DNA of 64,000 bases, from assembly GCA_963678675.1 (NCBI GenBank), contig OY783194.1:20376278-20440277 (forward strand). The letters are read 5' to 3'. Of the stretch, positions 11,739 through 23,151 are shown piece by piece. The stretch comes from Xiphydria camelus (lineage: Eukaryota; Arthropoda; Insecta; Hymenoptera; Xiphydriidae). A model generated the notes under the pieces. The model was given only the letters and a program-made list of their open reading frames with translations, was not told where the DNA came from and made no database searches. Position numbers and translations under genes: made by a program. Position 1 is the first letter of the stretch. Each line of letters opens with the position of its first letter.

Positions 11739-11872
11739 TATTTCATCCAGAAGTATTGTTCTATAAACATATAATAAACATTTTCAATGTTTTTCTTCAT
11801 TTCAGTAAGACCTAATTTACGTTTCAGAGCGTATTAGAATTTTGAGCATTGTACTGCACTAGAGAGTCCCAC

Positions 11873-12198
11873 TGTGCGACGTTCTCACGTCACCTCGCCT
11901 AACCGGCGATCCACTACGTGGATGAGTCACCTTCGCCTCCGGCCTTGCGACGATACCCGAGACGTGAGCAGCACCCGACACGCCAGGACCGACGCAGCCA
12001 TTCCTGGGGACGGCGCTCCCGCACCGCATTCGAGCAGCCCGACCGACAGCACCTCCGACGCTTCTCTGAGTTCGATCCCTCCTGGGATCTTTTTCCCCAC
12101 ACACACACACTTGCACATTACCACCTGTACTCCCATATCGCGAATAAACCATAGTTATAGTTTATTCGCGCTCTCTGTGCGTATTTACCCCTCCTACA
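11873..12198 (+). repeat. Left LTR of a truncated Ty3/gypsy-like retrotransposon
   Basis: The 326-bp sequence begins TGTGCGACG and ends CTCCTACA, the TG...CA pattern of LTRs. It is GC-rich, contains AATAAA near 12143, and is followed after two bases by a primer-binding site. I see no second LTR in the window. Confidence 0.7.
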
Positions 12199-12200
12199 AC

Positions 12201-12218
12201 TGGCGCCCAACTTCCGGG
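12201..12218 (+). promoter_or_regulatory. Primer-binding site of the LTR element
   Basis: TGGCGCCCAACTTCCGGG lies two bases after the LTR. TGGCGCCCAAC is the usual style of a tRNA 3'-end complement in LTR elements; the exact tRNA was not determined. Confidence 0.65.
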
Positions 12219-12375
12219 CTGAATCCTAGCCCACCACGACCCCACCCAAGAGAAGCGCGAGGTTAGCAGAAGGTATAGCGGTCCAATACATAAATGAGTA
12301 GTTGGAGAGACTACTCGAAAGGATCAGCCTACCACCACAGCAGGAAAGGAGACGCACCAGCTTCGCCAAGTGCAC

Positions 12376-13010
12376 CTCAAGATATGATGGTACCAAAAGC
12401 TGAGAGAAGAGGTGGAGGAATTCATCACGGCGGCCACCATCTTCAAAGAAGTTAACGACATCAGCGACGAAGACGCACTGAAGGGTCTACCACTACTTCT
12501 ACAAGATGTCGTAGCTACATGGTGGCAAGGTATCAAGGAGAATGCAGGCACCTGGACGGAAGCAATGGACCTCCTCCGAACCGGTTTTTGTCAGAAAAGG
12601 CTGGCACATCAAATCATTGTGGAACTATTCCAACAAAGGCAAAACATCGAAACAGCCACGGACATTTTTATTTGTAAAATATGGACTCTCTGCTAGCAGA
12701 GTTACCGTACAAACTTCCAGAACGCCAGCAGATGAACCTGATCTTCGGTCTCCTATGACGGCGGACCCGGGAAGTAGAGGAGATAGACAGGGAGTTATCT
12801 ACCAATAAAGAGAAGGCAACACCGCAAGCAAGGAGTAACATCGAATTCAAGAAACCCAAGTCAAAAGAAGTCACCAAACGACGATGCGCCCTATGCAATC
12901 GCTTCGGTCATACCGAGGAAACCTTCCGCCGCAATAAGGGAACACTAGCAGCGCACGTAAAGGAGGAACCTTCAACCACGGGGGTTTCACTTATATGCAC
13001 CAATCGTAGA
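12376..13010 (+). pseudogene. gag fragment of the LTR element (Arc/gypsy type)
   Basis: A capsid-like segment reads VEEFITAATIFKEVNDISDE and then DVVATWWQGIKENAGTW, as in gypsy-family and Arc-like gag proteins of insects. The frame breaks near 12680; the next frame continues with SLLAELPYKLPERQQMNLIF. A zinc-knuckle start (RRCALCNRFGHTEET) follows near 12880, with the last Cys of CCHC missing. Protease, polymerase and the right LTR are absent: unrelated P-element DNA follows after about 13010. This is a 5' fragment only. Confidence 0.75.
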
Positions 13011-13551
13011 TCTGGAAAAGTTTGCGAACAAACCACCAGAGGCGCTAAAGTTGTGTGAACGAATTTACAGCGCATGTGCGGATGAAATACATCTGTGGCG
13101 CCAGCTACTTTTCGTCTTTTCGTTCAGAGTTGAACCATCCTGTTTGCTTTGCTTATTGTATAAATCGGTGTGGTTAACTTTACGTTTGTGCTAAATTTCG
13201 TGGTGATCTGGTGTATACTTTGTGATTTTTTGTCCTTCGACTTGTATTGTACATATTTAGCGTTTTATTGACTTTCATGAACTGTAACTTTAGTGTAGCT
13301 TAGTGTTTAGAATTGTAGGTTATGTTTTTGAGGTAAGCATAACAATGTGGTATTTCTATCATTATAAATAAAATAAAGATGTAAAATATAAGGCTTTTCA
13401 TGTATTTTATAATGTATTTCAAAATGTACGTATTTCATGTACCTATTACTGAATACCAAAAGAACCCAATTATTCTTTTTGAATGTTAAAAATCCTATTA
13501 AATCATAAGCTTACATAGTAATGAGAGTGATGTTATGCTACATTATCGTAA

Positions 13552-13683
13552 AGCCGGGTCTTCACTGCGCGAAACTGTTTCGTGAAAAAGAGAGAATGAG
13601 TGAGAAGAGGGAGCGCGAGAAAAAGAGGGGACATGACTCGCGCAACAGTTTCGCGTAGAATTGCGTGCAGTGAAGACCCGGCT
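13552..13683. mobile_element. 132-bp Harbinger-type MITE
   Basis: TIR AGCCGGGTCTTCACTGCGCG and its imperfect complement are flanked by TAA (13549-13551, 13684-13686). It sits just upstream of the THAP exon, in the presumed first intron of the P-type gene. Confidence 0.85.
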
Positions 13684-13705
13684 TAATGCCATGTTATTGT
13701 TTTAG

Positions 13706-14237
13706 ATGGTACGTTATCGTAATTGTGCTGTCGCTGGGTGGGAGGATACTCAATCACTGAGGCATCGATTTCCAAATCCTATTAAAAAAATTAAGTTGTT
13801 TAAAATGTGGGTAGAAGCCTATGGTAGAGATAGTTTGAAAACTTATCCGGATCTTATTTATCGTTCGCAAAGGATTTGTCATATCCATTTTCCTCTTGAA
13901 GATAGATCTACAAATAACTTTCTGAAGCCGGAGGTTGTACCCACATTATTTTTACCATCTACGAGTAACATTTCAAGTACAGGTAACTATGTAAAAAATT
14001 AATATGAAATGTTTTTCTCAATGTTTTTAGTGTAGTCTAAATTTAAATTTGTATATTTTTTGATCTATGTATATGGTTTAAGGTGAAGCTACTTTTGTCA
14101 AAATTACGGAGCTATCTTCAGGCAGTCAGCAATCAATTAAAAAACTACAAAATGTTGACGAGCCATCTACTTCATCTTTTGTACCTGAAGTAATTTTTGA
14201 AGACAAAACATGTGCGACTCTTGTTAAACGCGAGAAT
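13706..14237 (+). pseudogene. P-type transposase exons 1-2: THAP domain and linker
   Basis: The first coding exon starts at ATG 13706 right after a TTTTAG acceptor and ends at a GTAACT donor near 13982. It encodes a THAP (C2CH) DNA-binding domain: NCAVAGWED at the start, FKMWVEAYGRD, RICHIHFPLED, and LKPEVVPTLFLP at the end. The usual second zinc Cys is replaced by Trp (AGW instead of the expected PGC), which should hurt zinc binding. Exon 2 is 14083-14237 between TTTAAG and GTAAGT and encodes a Ser/Thr-rich linker ending LVKREN. The domain binds transposon ends in this family. Confidence 0.82.
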
Positions 14238-14263
14238 GTAAGTAAATCATAATTAAAATATGT

Positions 14264-14647
14264 AATGGGCATGTTCACAACTTTTTGTACAACTGTTTAA
14301 AGTGCATGAATCAGAAGATTATGGTATTAAAGTAATGTAGGTAAAAATGGGTCATTAAAAAAATGTTTTTCCATTATTTTTGAGATGTTAAAAAGGCATT
14401 CGTTTTAAAGCGTCGCACTTTCACCGTCATTTTAACTGACCAATCAGAGTCGGGCAACAGATTCCCGACCATTCACAAACCCCTTGCCAATGGCTTTAGT
14501 GACATCACTAAGGATTTCGTTTGAATCGAAGTCAAACTTTAAACATTAAAAAAAAAGAAATTAGTGCTCAGAAAAAAAACAAACATCTTATTAATAAGCA
14601 CAAAAAGTATTAACGAATGAGCAAAAAAAATCATGAACATGCCCATT
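14264..14647. mobile_element. 384-bp MITE with TIR AATGGGCATGTTCA
   Basis: Exact 14-base inverted repeats bound noncoding DNA inside an intron of the P-type gene. The duplication could not be decided because the flanks are ambiguous. Confidence 0.75.
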
Positions 14648-14740
14648 GTGATATAAGATTACAACTTCTGAATGCAACTATTATTTTGAACTACTAATCA
14701 CATTTAATTTGCCTTAATAATGATTTGATATAATGTTGTA

Positions 14741-14891
14741 GACAAGACGAGTACTGTTGAACAAAATCTTTTACATACACCTTCAAAAATACGCAAACTT
14801 GATTGCAATGAACCGTCAACTTCTACTGTGCACGAGAGATCATGACTTTTTACAGCTACTGGTACTAATACCACTCCTACGAAACAGAAAC
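14741..14891 (+). pseudogene. P-type transposase linker exon, with stop
   Basis: Between a TTGTAG acceptor and a CGTAAGTG donor the frame beginning GACAAG encodes KTSTVEQNLLHTPSKIRKLD, a TGA stop, then a Thr-rich tail. Composition and position fit the disordered linker between THAP and catalytic parts in P/THAP9 proteins. Confidence 0.55.
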
Positions 14892-14912
14892 GTAAGTGTA
14901 CAAAATTTATAT

Positions 14913-15102
14913 GAGAATACAGGTATTCTCAAGGACTTTCTCGATATACCAACTGACAGGCAGCTGTTTCGTTCTGTTAGGGCGCATCAGTACTAGACTG
15001 ATCGTTAAGGAAACAAATCAAGTTATTTGTCAATATGTCTACAATGAACAGCTGTCTATCAGTTGGTCTAGCTACCAAGTTCTTGAGAGCACCTATATTC
15101 TC
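14913..15102. repeat. 190-bp foldback element
   Basis: Two arms of about 55 bases (GAGAATACAGGTATTCTCAA and the imperfect complement ending at 15102) flank a short loop. It lies in an intron of the P-type gene. Confidence 0.75.
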
Positions 15103-15521
15103 AAAATTAAGGACTGTAAGGCTATCCCCTAACCAAATAGGATTTTAAATTAATGTTAATATTATTAATATCTTCATTGTTGGATAATGGCCTTTAGTTG
15201 AAAGAAATCTGTTCTAATATAGCCTGAAATAGTTAATCGGTTTAATACATTGCATCCGTATTATCATTTTATTCAGAGACTTATAATGATCATTGCGATT
15301 TATCTATTTTATAACAATTGCTTCTTTTAAAAGTAATGTGAAAATACAACACACCTTGGGCCACGGATTCTATCGCAGGGGGATTTTCAAAGTGTCCTTT
15401 TCAAAACGTACTAGTCAATGAACAATTAGATCTCATGTTCTCTTTAGCATGTACATAATTAACAGTTTGAAGTATTACATAGTATTTCTGACAGTGTTGT
15501 AATTATTATAGGTGTTTATAA

Positions 15522-16204
15522 TTGCCTGTCACATTTTCAGAAACGTTATTTAAAAAAGTAGGCGTAGCCAGGGAGGAGCATTTAACACCAAAATGCAAAG
15601 CATTATATGGAGCTGCAAGGAGATTCAAAAAATCTCTCCATTACTTAAAAAAACGTCGAAGAACACAACAAATAAAATTGACAAAAGAAGGCATGCTTAA
15701 CACAGTCATTTCGGACTTAAACCCAACGGTGGCGACATTTGTTAAAAGCCAAGTATATATGGCCAATAAAAAACCAAAGGCGAGACGTTATACGCTTGAC
15801 GATACAATTTTGGGATTGGTTCTTAACAAACAAAGTACGAAAAGCTATAAAACCTTTTCCCGGTTATTTGCAGTTCCTTCAAAGCAAACAATGAATGTTT
15901 TGTTAAGTAAAATTCCAACATCTTTTTAAACATTAAAGAAAACATGAAAAATTTAGACCTAAAAGATCAACTTTGCATTTTAATGTTTGATGAGATGGCC
16001 ATTGAACCTTACCTTGATATTAATAAAAGAAATATGGATTTTGATGGCTTTGAAGACGATGGCCAAAAAAGGACAGATGTTATCGCTGATCATGCCTCGG
16101 TTTTTATGTTCCGAGGTGTGACAAAAATGTGGAAACAACCAGTTACCTATACATTTTGCAGCAGTTCCACAAGAACTATCGATTTAGAGCCAGGACTTTA
16201 AAGA
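15522..16204 (+). pseudogene. P-type transposase, central part with a frameshift
   Basis: The segment from about 15522 encodes FKKSLHYLKKRRRTQQIKLT and RRYTLDDTILGLVLNKQSTK, the helical part before the catalytic core. A frameshift in a T-run near 15922-15928 moves the frame to 15944, which continues LKDQLCILMFDEMAIEPYLD (first catalytic Asp) and FEDDGQKRTDVIADHASVFM. The coding sequence is cut at 16205-16207 by a TTA-flanked foldback element and resumes at 16875. Family: Tnp_P_element, RNase H-like. Confidence 0.85.
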
Positions 16205-16207
16205 TTA

Positions 16208-16871
16208 CACTGGTCCACAAAATTATATTTTTTTTCTGTCACACGAACCAGACCAGGTGATTCTTATAGATTTATGTGCGTTAAAAACGAATCTGACTCT
16301 CAAATTTGCGTATCACGTCAGGATTTTGAAATACTTGAGGTTAAATATACGAAAATGAGCGATTTTCGCCATATTCACGGGTCTATTACACAATGAAAGT
16401 AAAAAATTTTTCTTAATTGCACTTATAGCATTTGAAAGTGTCATTTTTGAACTTTTCAATACATTACTTGATTGTTCCTAAACGCAAATTTCAGTACGAC
16501 AAGTGTATCGTTTAGGTCCACCGCGCTACGCACCTAAATGTATCAGGCGCATGGTGCGGTGGACCAACATGATCGACTTGTTGTACTTGAATTTGGCTTT
16601 GTAAAATCGTTTAGGAACAATCAAGAAATGTATTTTAAAGTTCAAAAATGACACTTTCAAATGGTGTAAGTGCAATTAAGAAAAAGTTTTTAGTTTCATT
16701 GTAATAGATCCGTGAATATGGCCAAAATCGTCCGTTTTCATATATTTAACCTCAAGTATCTCGAAATCCTGACCCACATCGCAAATTTGACAGTCAGATT
16801 CGTTTTAGCGCATATCAATCTATAAGAATCACTTGGTCTGGTTCGTGTGACAAAATCACTGTTGACCAGTG
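16208..16871. mobile_element. 664-bp foldback MITE splitting the P-type transposase
   Basis: Ends CACTGGTCCACAAAATTATA and GACCAGTG bound arms of about 300 bp that are largely complementary (for example ACACGAACCAGACCA and TGGTCTGGTTCGTGT). The duplication is TTA (16205-16207, 16872-16874). Removing the insert plus one TTA joins the two transposase parts in frame, giving a Lys-Ile-Ile-Thr-Glu-Cys junction. Confidence 0.88.
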
Positions 16872-16874
16872 TTA

Positions 16875-17661
16875 TTATAACAGAATGCCAAAAATTTCCT
16901 TAAAGGTTATTGCAACGATTAGTGATCAGGGTTCAACAAACCAAGCAGCAATAAATTATTTGCAAAGGCAAAATCGTAAGAAGGAAAGTCACCATCCCAA
17001 TTTAAAATATTTTTTTGTCAACGATGAAAAAATAATTCACATTTACGATCCTCCCCATCTTATAAAAGGCATCAGAAATAATCTACTAACGAAAAATTTA
17101 ATGTGGAAAGTAAATGGAGAAACTGTATGCTGTCAATGGTTTGATATAGTGACTGCATATGAAATGGACAACTCATCTGGTCAATTTAGAACGATGCCAA
17201 AAATTAACGACAGTCATATTATGCGAACAAAAATGAAGAAAATGAAGGTGTCCATGGCAACTCAAATATTTAGCTACAGTGTGGCTTCTATAGTTTCTCT
17301 CTTTGCAAAATCAAGTAAATTAATTTCCGTTGCAACTTTTCTCCTTCGTTTACTAACCTATACATATATTTTTCTGGTATAATACATATAAATATAATTT
17401 TGAGACATTGAACTTAGTGGAAAACGCTTGCCTCCTTCGGCTGAAGGTACAGCCAAAGTCCTCTCATTTTTCGATCAGCTTTTTGACAGCATTAATGGAA
17501 GTACGCTGTATCCAAAACGAGGCAAAGAATTAAAATGTGCTGTTACCAAAAATTCCAATCACATGGAATTTTGGAAAGAGTCTAGACGTCACTTGAGTAA
17601 CATGTACTTTTGCAAAGAAGGAACGGACGAAAAATTTGTTCCACCTTCATTGAGAAACTAG
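16875..17661 (+). pseudogene. P-type transposase, catalytic part continued
   Basis: The frame runs through LKVIATISDQGSTNQAAINY (second catalytic Asp region) and IHIYDPPHLIKGIRNNLLTK. A plausible GT-AG intron lies at 17315-17404; splicing it joins LFAKSS to IELSGKRLPPSAEGTA. The gene goes on with FFDQLFDSINGS and MEFWKESRRHLS. The frame ends at TAG 17659-17661, where relatives usually have Trp (PSLRNW), so this looks like a TGG to TAG nonsense change. Confidence 0.83.
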
Positions 17662-18190
17662 ATAAGTACGCTTGTAGGAATGGAAGAAATTTTTAAAGTT
17701 ATAGTGACCAATAATATTTTGTCTTTCTTCTTGCCCCGAAGATTTAATCAAGATCCGGTAGACAATTTTTTTGGCCAGATTAGACAACATGGAGGACCGA
17801 ATTCAAATCCCGCAGCCTACCATTTCAAAATCTTCTTTAAAACTTTGTTTATCAATAATATTGTAAGTAGACATTCCTTGTCTGCAAATTGCAAATTTAA
17901 TGCGGATCATGCCATTATTTCCGTAAAAAAATTTGTTTCTTCACCATTGCAGCCAGATGTACTTTGTGCAGAAGATACAAGTCTGATTGGTCTTAAACTG
18001 CCAAAAGTAAATCCGGCATATTTAGATACTATATCTGTGGAGTATATTTATGGGTTTTTATCTAAAAAGGTAAAAAGTCTGAAAGATTGCAAAATATGTA
18101 AGAAAAATATTATTTCGGAAAAAATATTAGAAGAATTATTTAAAGGACTGTCCAAGCAGATTAAAATACTGCACTCCAAATTTCATTGAT
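17662..18190 (+). pseudogene. P-type transposase, C-terminal part
   Basis: Directly after the nonsense codon the same frame encodes ISTLVGMEEIFKVIV, then FNQDPVDNFFGQIRQHGGPN, the hallmark C-terminal block of P and THAP9 proteins. A CXXC motif (CKICKK) follows, and a stop lies at 18187-18189. No further domain follows. Confidence 0.83.
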
Positions 18191-18339
18191 GGTATTTTGC
18201 AATGCTACACAATAGTTATGGTTTTTTTTACCAAAAATATGCCATGTCAAACATTGTTTCAAGTTATTGCAAAATTATTTGCTTGAAAATGTTACCTTTT
18301 ATTTTGTAAAATGTTTACATAGTGACGATGTCATAAGAA

Positions 18340-18660
18340 ATATTATAGACTATTTCGTATTGTTCTGTTCCCATAATTGGGAACGTCTGATTTATCGATA
18401 GTTGTCAATTCGGCAGATCGAAGTATTGAATAATAGACGAAATACTTCGATCTCTCGAATTGATAGCTATCGGGAAATCAGACGTTTGACACTTTTCACT
18501 CTTACGCAGGACACACAGCGCACTCTTCTCAAGCCAACTCTAACTATCAAATTTTCGACCGTCGGCAAACACTGCCGAAGTCAAATTTCAAGTTATCGGC
18601 CATAGGTATCGGCACTTGCTCGAATTCTCCTGGGACATTCGGTACAGCATAACGCGTAAC
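18340..18660. repeat. Dispersed palindromic repeat, copy A
   Basis: 18384-18485 is an imperfect palindrome (ACGTCTGATTTATCGATAGT with its complement). Parts of this block recur at 25740-25910 and 31930-32040, and the terminal TCCTGGGACATTCGGTA resembles the ends of the foldback at 43488-43776. This is probably a non-autonomous element family. Confidence 0.6.
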
Positions 18661-18799
18661 GTAATACGATTTAAACAAACCTCAAACGATTTAGATCAAT
18701 ATACGTAAAATACATTTATTGATATCTAATTTCATTATTTTTATGCTCAAGCTGCTAAACTACAGATTTCGAATCATCGATAAGTTTTTAAATCATCGA

Positions 18800-19760
18800 T
18801 ATATAGGGTGTCCAAAAAGTACGGAAACGGTTGAATATCTCGAAAAGTACGCTTCAGATCGGGAAACGAAAAAACACGTATCTGATATTTTTTTGAAAAC
18901 TATCAAATGATACCAAGATTGATCCCACACCCCAACCTCTGTGGGCGGGGCAGGGGGAAGCTTCAAAATCTTAAATAGGAATCCCCACTCTTGATGGCAT
19001 ATTCACATTCTACATTAAAAACTACATAACTTTTAATCGAAACATTTTTTTCGATTCGTGGCAGATGGCGCTGTAATCGTCGATTTATTCGATTCTGCAA
19101 TACAATTGCTATAGAAATTTACATTTTTTATTCTCATACTTGATATTTTTTAAAAAATTTAATTTAGTTTTGCACATTTGAATTCACAGCAAAACTTTCG
19201 TCGTTAGACGTTTAGAAATCTGGCAAATACAATACACATCAAGACAAGAAGGAAAATTAGAGAAGCCACTTTTACGTTTATTAATCTGTAAGTTGAAAAA
19301 CTACATTTCATAAAATTTTTATATTTAGTTCTATAAAAACCAATGTAATTATTTATCAGTTTTAATCAACTTGACATTTATAATATTTTGCAGGTTTATT
19401 TAATAATTACCTGGAAAAGCAGGAACAATATTCTGCTGTTGAGAAGGTATTTTTTCTTAGAGGAACCACAAGTACAGTTTCTCAAAAAATTAAATATTTA
19501 AGGCAAGAGGAAATAAATAAAAATAAAAATAATAATCCTGCTCATGCCCAAAGAAGACTGACGATGTGAATATTTCATTTATTAATGTTACAGTTCCTAA
19601 AACTGTAATTTACTTTATTCACAGTTGTAATTCTTAAAAATTTTTTTAATAAAAATTGTTCAAATTCAATATTACTTACTTTAATTACTTTCTTTTATAA
19701 ATAAATAAATTATACACACATCCGTACACATGCACATGCACACACATATTTTGCACGTTA
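18800..19760. other. Unexplained stretch with a TATAGGGTGTCC start
   Basis: TATAGGGTGTCCAAAAAGTA at 18803 looks like the first bases of a Tc1/mariner-type TIR, but I find no matching right end. A short frame near 19395-19570 (ending HAQRRLTM) precedes AT-rich DNA. I do not recognise it. Confidence 0.35.
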
Positions 19761-19767
19761 TCGTATA

Positions 19768-21764
19768 CAGGGTGCCCTACTTAAAACTGTACAGTTAAAT
19801 AACTCTTGAAAGAGGGCAGTAATCGAAAAAACTTTTAAATAAAAATCATAGGGTTCGAACGGGGATAACTGACACAAAGTATGTTTCGAGCATAAATGTT
19901 TATACTCTGATGCTGCGAGTTATGTTGTTTCTTTGTAATGGCAACAAAAATTTTACCCGTACAAAAGTTATTCCTTTTGATGGGACGAATTCAGACATAC
20001 CGTATTTTATGTTAATCTATCCATTTTTCGGCGAAATGTTACATAAAATCGCAATTCAATATCAATATTCTTAATTCAGACTTTCTTAGCGTAACCCAGG
20101 AGGTACTACGTGGAGCCTGATAAACAGAAGCTGACTTTCAAATAACAAACAGTAAACACCAGATTGTAAACACCAGAGTTACCTGATGTACCTTAAGTTT
20201 GATTGTTTTCCAATCAGTACGAATTGAACCATTATTGAGTTTAGCCAATTTTTGGAGTGATTTCGCGTATTATGGTTTATTGAACAAGTAAAGTAGTGGA
20301 TGTTTGACTAGTTTTAGGAGAATGTCGAGGTGAATATCGAGCTGCCGCTCGATTGTATCGAGAACGGTATCGTAACCGGTTGCATAATCCCTCGGCTTCG
20401 GGCATTAGGGATATCGAGAAAAATTGTCGAAGAGGAAGAGTTTTGTAACGACGACAGTGAAAACAACGGGTAAATCCTGACAATCCTCGCACCCTCGCCA
20501 TCTTAGCCATGGTTCACATAAATCCTCAAATCTCTTTAAGAGAAATTGATCGAGATTTAGGTGTACCACGGAGCACGGCTGATAGGATTTTGCAATCCAA
20601 ACGTTACCACTCATATCATATCAGATTGGCTCAAGTACTATCTGCGCAGGATAGACAGAATCGTATTACTTTTTGCCACTGGGCCATAAGGAAATTGAAC
20701 GAAAGTCCGAATTTTTTTTTAAACGTACTTTTCAGTGATGAAGCAACGTTTCAGAGCACTGGAGCATCGAACCGTCATAATTCCCACTACTGATCCAGAG
20801 AAAATCCTCACTGGACGTAGCACATTGATCATCAGCATCAGTGGAGCCTAAACGTATGGTGTGGCATTGTTGATGGTCAAGCGATTGGTTCACATTTTTC
20901 CGATGGAACAGTTACCGGTCAAAGCTATTTACAGCTTCTATACAAAATGTCCTCCCTGTTTTGTTGGAAAATGTACACTTGAATACAAGACGAAGACTAT
21001 GGTTCCAACAAGATGGTGCGCCACCGCATTTTGCGCCAGTTGTGAGGAATTATCTCAATGTTTTTTTCCCCATCGTTGGATTGGCAGAAGCGGGCATGTT
21101 CTGTGGCCTCCAGAATCACCTCATCTTACTCAACTCGATTTTTATTTATGAGGCTACATCAAAGATATAGTCTACAAAAATCTACCAACAACTGCAGAAG
21201 ACTTGAAAACACGTATCAGAGACGCTATTACCAACATTCCTCAACACGTGCTTCGAAATGTGGTGGAAAGTTTTCGACGTCGACTTAATTTGTGTTTTGA
21301 AGTAAATGGTGGGATCATCGAAAATTTGCTCTAATATTTTTCCAGTAAAACACAATCCACTGGCGCCTTTTTGTTTCTTTTTTTTGCGCAAGGGATGCGA
21401 AGCAGACTTCACCTCTACGTGGTGCATCCTGAGTAACGCAAAGGAAGTCTGAATTAAGAATATTGATATTCAATTGCAATGTTATGTAACATTTCGCCGA
21501 AAAATGGATAGATTAACATAAAATACGGTATGTCTGAATTCGTCTCATCAAAAGGAATAACTTTTGTAGGGATAACATTTTTGCATTGCCATTTTAAAAA
21601 AACGCAACATAACTCGCAGCATCAGAGCATAAACATTTATGCTCGAAACATACTTTGTGTCAGCTGTGCCTCTTCGAACCCTATAATTTTCATTTAAAAG
21701 TTTTTCAGATTACTGCCCTCTTTCAAGAGTTCTTTAACCGTACAGTTTTAAATGGGACACCCTG
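19768..21764 (+). mobile_element. Tc1/mariner-superfamily element with about 330-bp TIRs
   Basis: It is flanked by TA (19766-19767, 21765-21766). The left end CAGGGTGCCC and right end GGGACACCCTG extend inward as inverted repeats of about 330 bp, with about 90 percent identity by eye (for example AGGGCAGTAATC and GATTACTGCCCT). The transposase lies between them. Confidence 0.9.
20272..21334 (+). pseudogene. Tc1/mariner-type transposase, multiple breaks
   Basis: From ATG 20272 the frame encodes a typical insect N-terminus (LVLGECRGEYRAAARLYRER) but has stops at codon 4 and beyond. The HTH part (SLREIDRDLGVPRSTADRIL) is at 20530. The first catalytic block NVLFSDEATFQS is at 20724. The second, WFQQDGAPPHFAPVVRN, is near 20999 in another frame. 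The third, SPHLTQLDFYL, is at 21115 with a further shift. The conserved Asp of SPD is His, but the later Asp of LDF is kept. The C-terminus ends at the stop 21332-21334. Confidence 0.85.
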
Positions 21765-21869
21765 TATATTATTCTACTTAAAAGTAAAATTTTACAAGAT
21801 ACTCTTTACAGTATAATCGTGTGTTAGAAAATATGGTAATTTATGTGTTCTTTTATGTGATTATAGAGT

Positions 21870-21975
21870 ATTAGAGTACGTGTTAAATAGCGTGTTAAAT
21901 CACGTGTTAAATAATGTGTTATATCACAAGTCAAATCACGTGTTATTTATATAGCGTGTTAAATAGCATGTGGAA
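21870..21975. repeat. Imperfect short tandem repeat
   Basis: Units of about 12-15 bases of the type CGTGTTAAATNG repeat six to eight times, with CACGTG cores. No gene is associated. Confidence 0.7.
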
Positions 21976-22125
21976 GTTGATCGATTTTTACATGGAATTT
22001 ACCATACAATTTAACATGATATTTATCGCTAGATTTAACATGCAATTTTACACATGAAATTTTTCAGTAAGGGAGCATATTATATATCTAAGGAGCTGAC
22101 AAAAAATCTATGAATGTTTATGCAG

Positions 22126-22151
22126 GGTTATTATTATTATTATTATTATTA
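22126..22151. repeat. (TTA)n microsatellite
   Basis: Eight or nine perfect TTA units. Confidence 0.9.
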
Positions 22152-22315
22152 CACATATATTTATTTCCAGCCTTACGTCATTATAGTATGCAGAAACTCT
22201 GCCCTCGCACCTCGCCTCGTGTCATGGAAAATAAAATCTCGAAAAAGTTGCAGCGTGTGAAAAATACAATTAAATACCTAATAATAATATACAAGTGTAG
22301 CGACGTGCTACATTA

Positions 22316-23118
22316 AGCCGCGTCCCCACTATGCCGAAAAATGCCAAGTGGCAATGCCGAGTGGCAATGCCGTTCGGCATTGCCACCCGCAATTCACTGC
22401 GTCCACATTGAAAATGGCATTCAGTCACAATGTATACCGACGACGACTTGCTTCTCGCTGCTGCAGCCGTAATAGTAGAAGATAATCAAGAGAGCGAACC
22501 AAGGGATCGACGATTCTGGATACGTCCGAGCCTTCGTAGAGGTAGAGCTCGATATGGACGGAGTGACCTTATGAGAGATTTAATTTTGGACGATGTGGAC
22601 GAGTTAAATCTGGAATACAGGTGTGGAGGTGGTTTCCGGAACTTTTTCCGAATGACGAGCAGTGATTTTGAGATTCTGCTCAATTTGGTCGGACCGATAA
22701 TCAAGAAGAAGGACACCACGTTCAGAAAAGCCGTTCCAACTCATGAACGTCTTGCTGTAACACTACGGTTCCTAGCAATAGGAGATTCCTACCATTCGTT
22801 AATGTCTTCAAAATTTTAGTCAGTTTTCGTTGAAACTTTGAGGTATGAACACGATATCGGGAAGAAAAAGAAGTAATCGTCTGACTTACAAATTAAAGAA
22901 AGACATTATCGCGAAGAAGAAAAGTGGTGAATATGTAGGACACGTACACATTGGCACGTCCCTACTACACTTGCAACGTGACTTCTGTTAATATAGACCG
23001 AAATGCCATTTGCCGACTTTTGCCGACTGGCACAAGCCGACAAATACGTCCACATTACTCTTGGCATTGCCATTTGGCCTTGCCGCTTGGCATTTTTCGG
23101 CATAGTGGGGACGCGGCT
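22316..23118 (+). mobile_element. PIF/Harbinger deletion derivative 1
   Basis: TIR AGCCGCGTCCCCACTATGCC extends about 35-55 bp, with internal TGGCAATGCC repeats. The TSD is TTA (22313-22315, 23119-23121), as expected for the superfamily. It keeps only the start of the nuclease gene. Confidence 0.92.
22430..22819 (+). pseudogene. Harbinger nuclease, N-terminal fragment
   Basis: ATG 22430 opens 129 residues: an acidic start, RDRRFWIRPSLRRGRARYGR, then FRNFFRMTSSDFEILLNLVG and KAVPTHERLAVTLRFLAIGD. This is the helical N-terminal region that precedes the DDE_Tnp_4 domain in Harbinger transposases; compare the intact exon at 38839. The frame ends just after MSSKF, and the catalytic domain is missing, removed by the internal deletion. 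Confidence 0.85.
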
Positions 23119-23151
23119 TTAGCCAGCAGGAATTTCCTTACGACGGATTTA

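Larger units (their letters stand above)
13100..18190 (+). mobile_element. Decayed P-type (THAP9-like) DNA transposon with nested elements
   Basis: Blocks of one gene appear in order over 4.5 kb: THAP domain (13706), linker exons (14083, 14741), helix and insertion domain (15522), catalytic RNase H-like parts (15944, 16875), and the C-terminal domain (17405-18190). Non-autonomous elements sit at 13552, 14264, 14913 and 16208. Terminal repeats and the 8-bp duplication expected for P elements were not found, so the outer borders are approximate. Confidence 0.8.

Noticed and set aside
11869..11881. CACTGTG followed by CGACG, resembling a Transib right end
   Set aside because: The bases from 11873 start an LTR (TG...CA, followed by a primer-binding site and gag), which explains the sequence better. 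No matching CACAGTG end with a CGACG duplication was found.
11859..12266. Overlapping GC-rich frames on both strands
   Set aside because: They lie in the LTR and its flank. Composition creates the open frames; none shows a domain.
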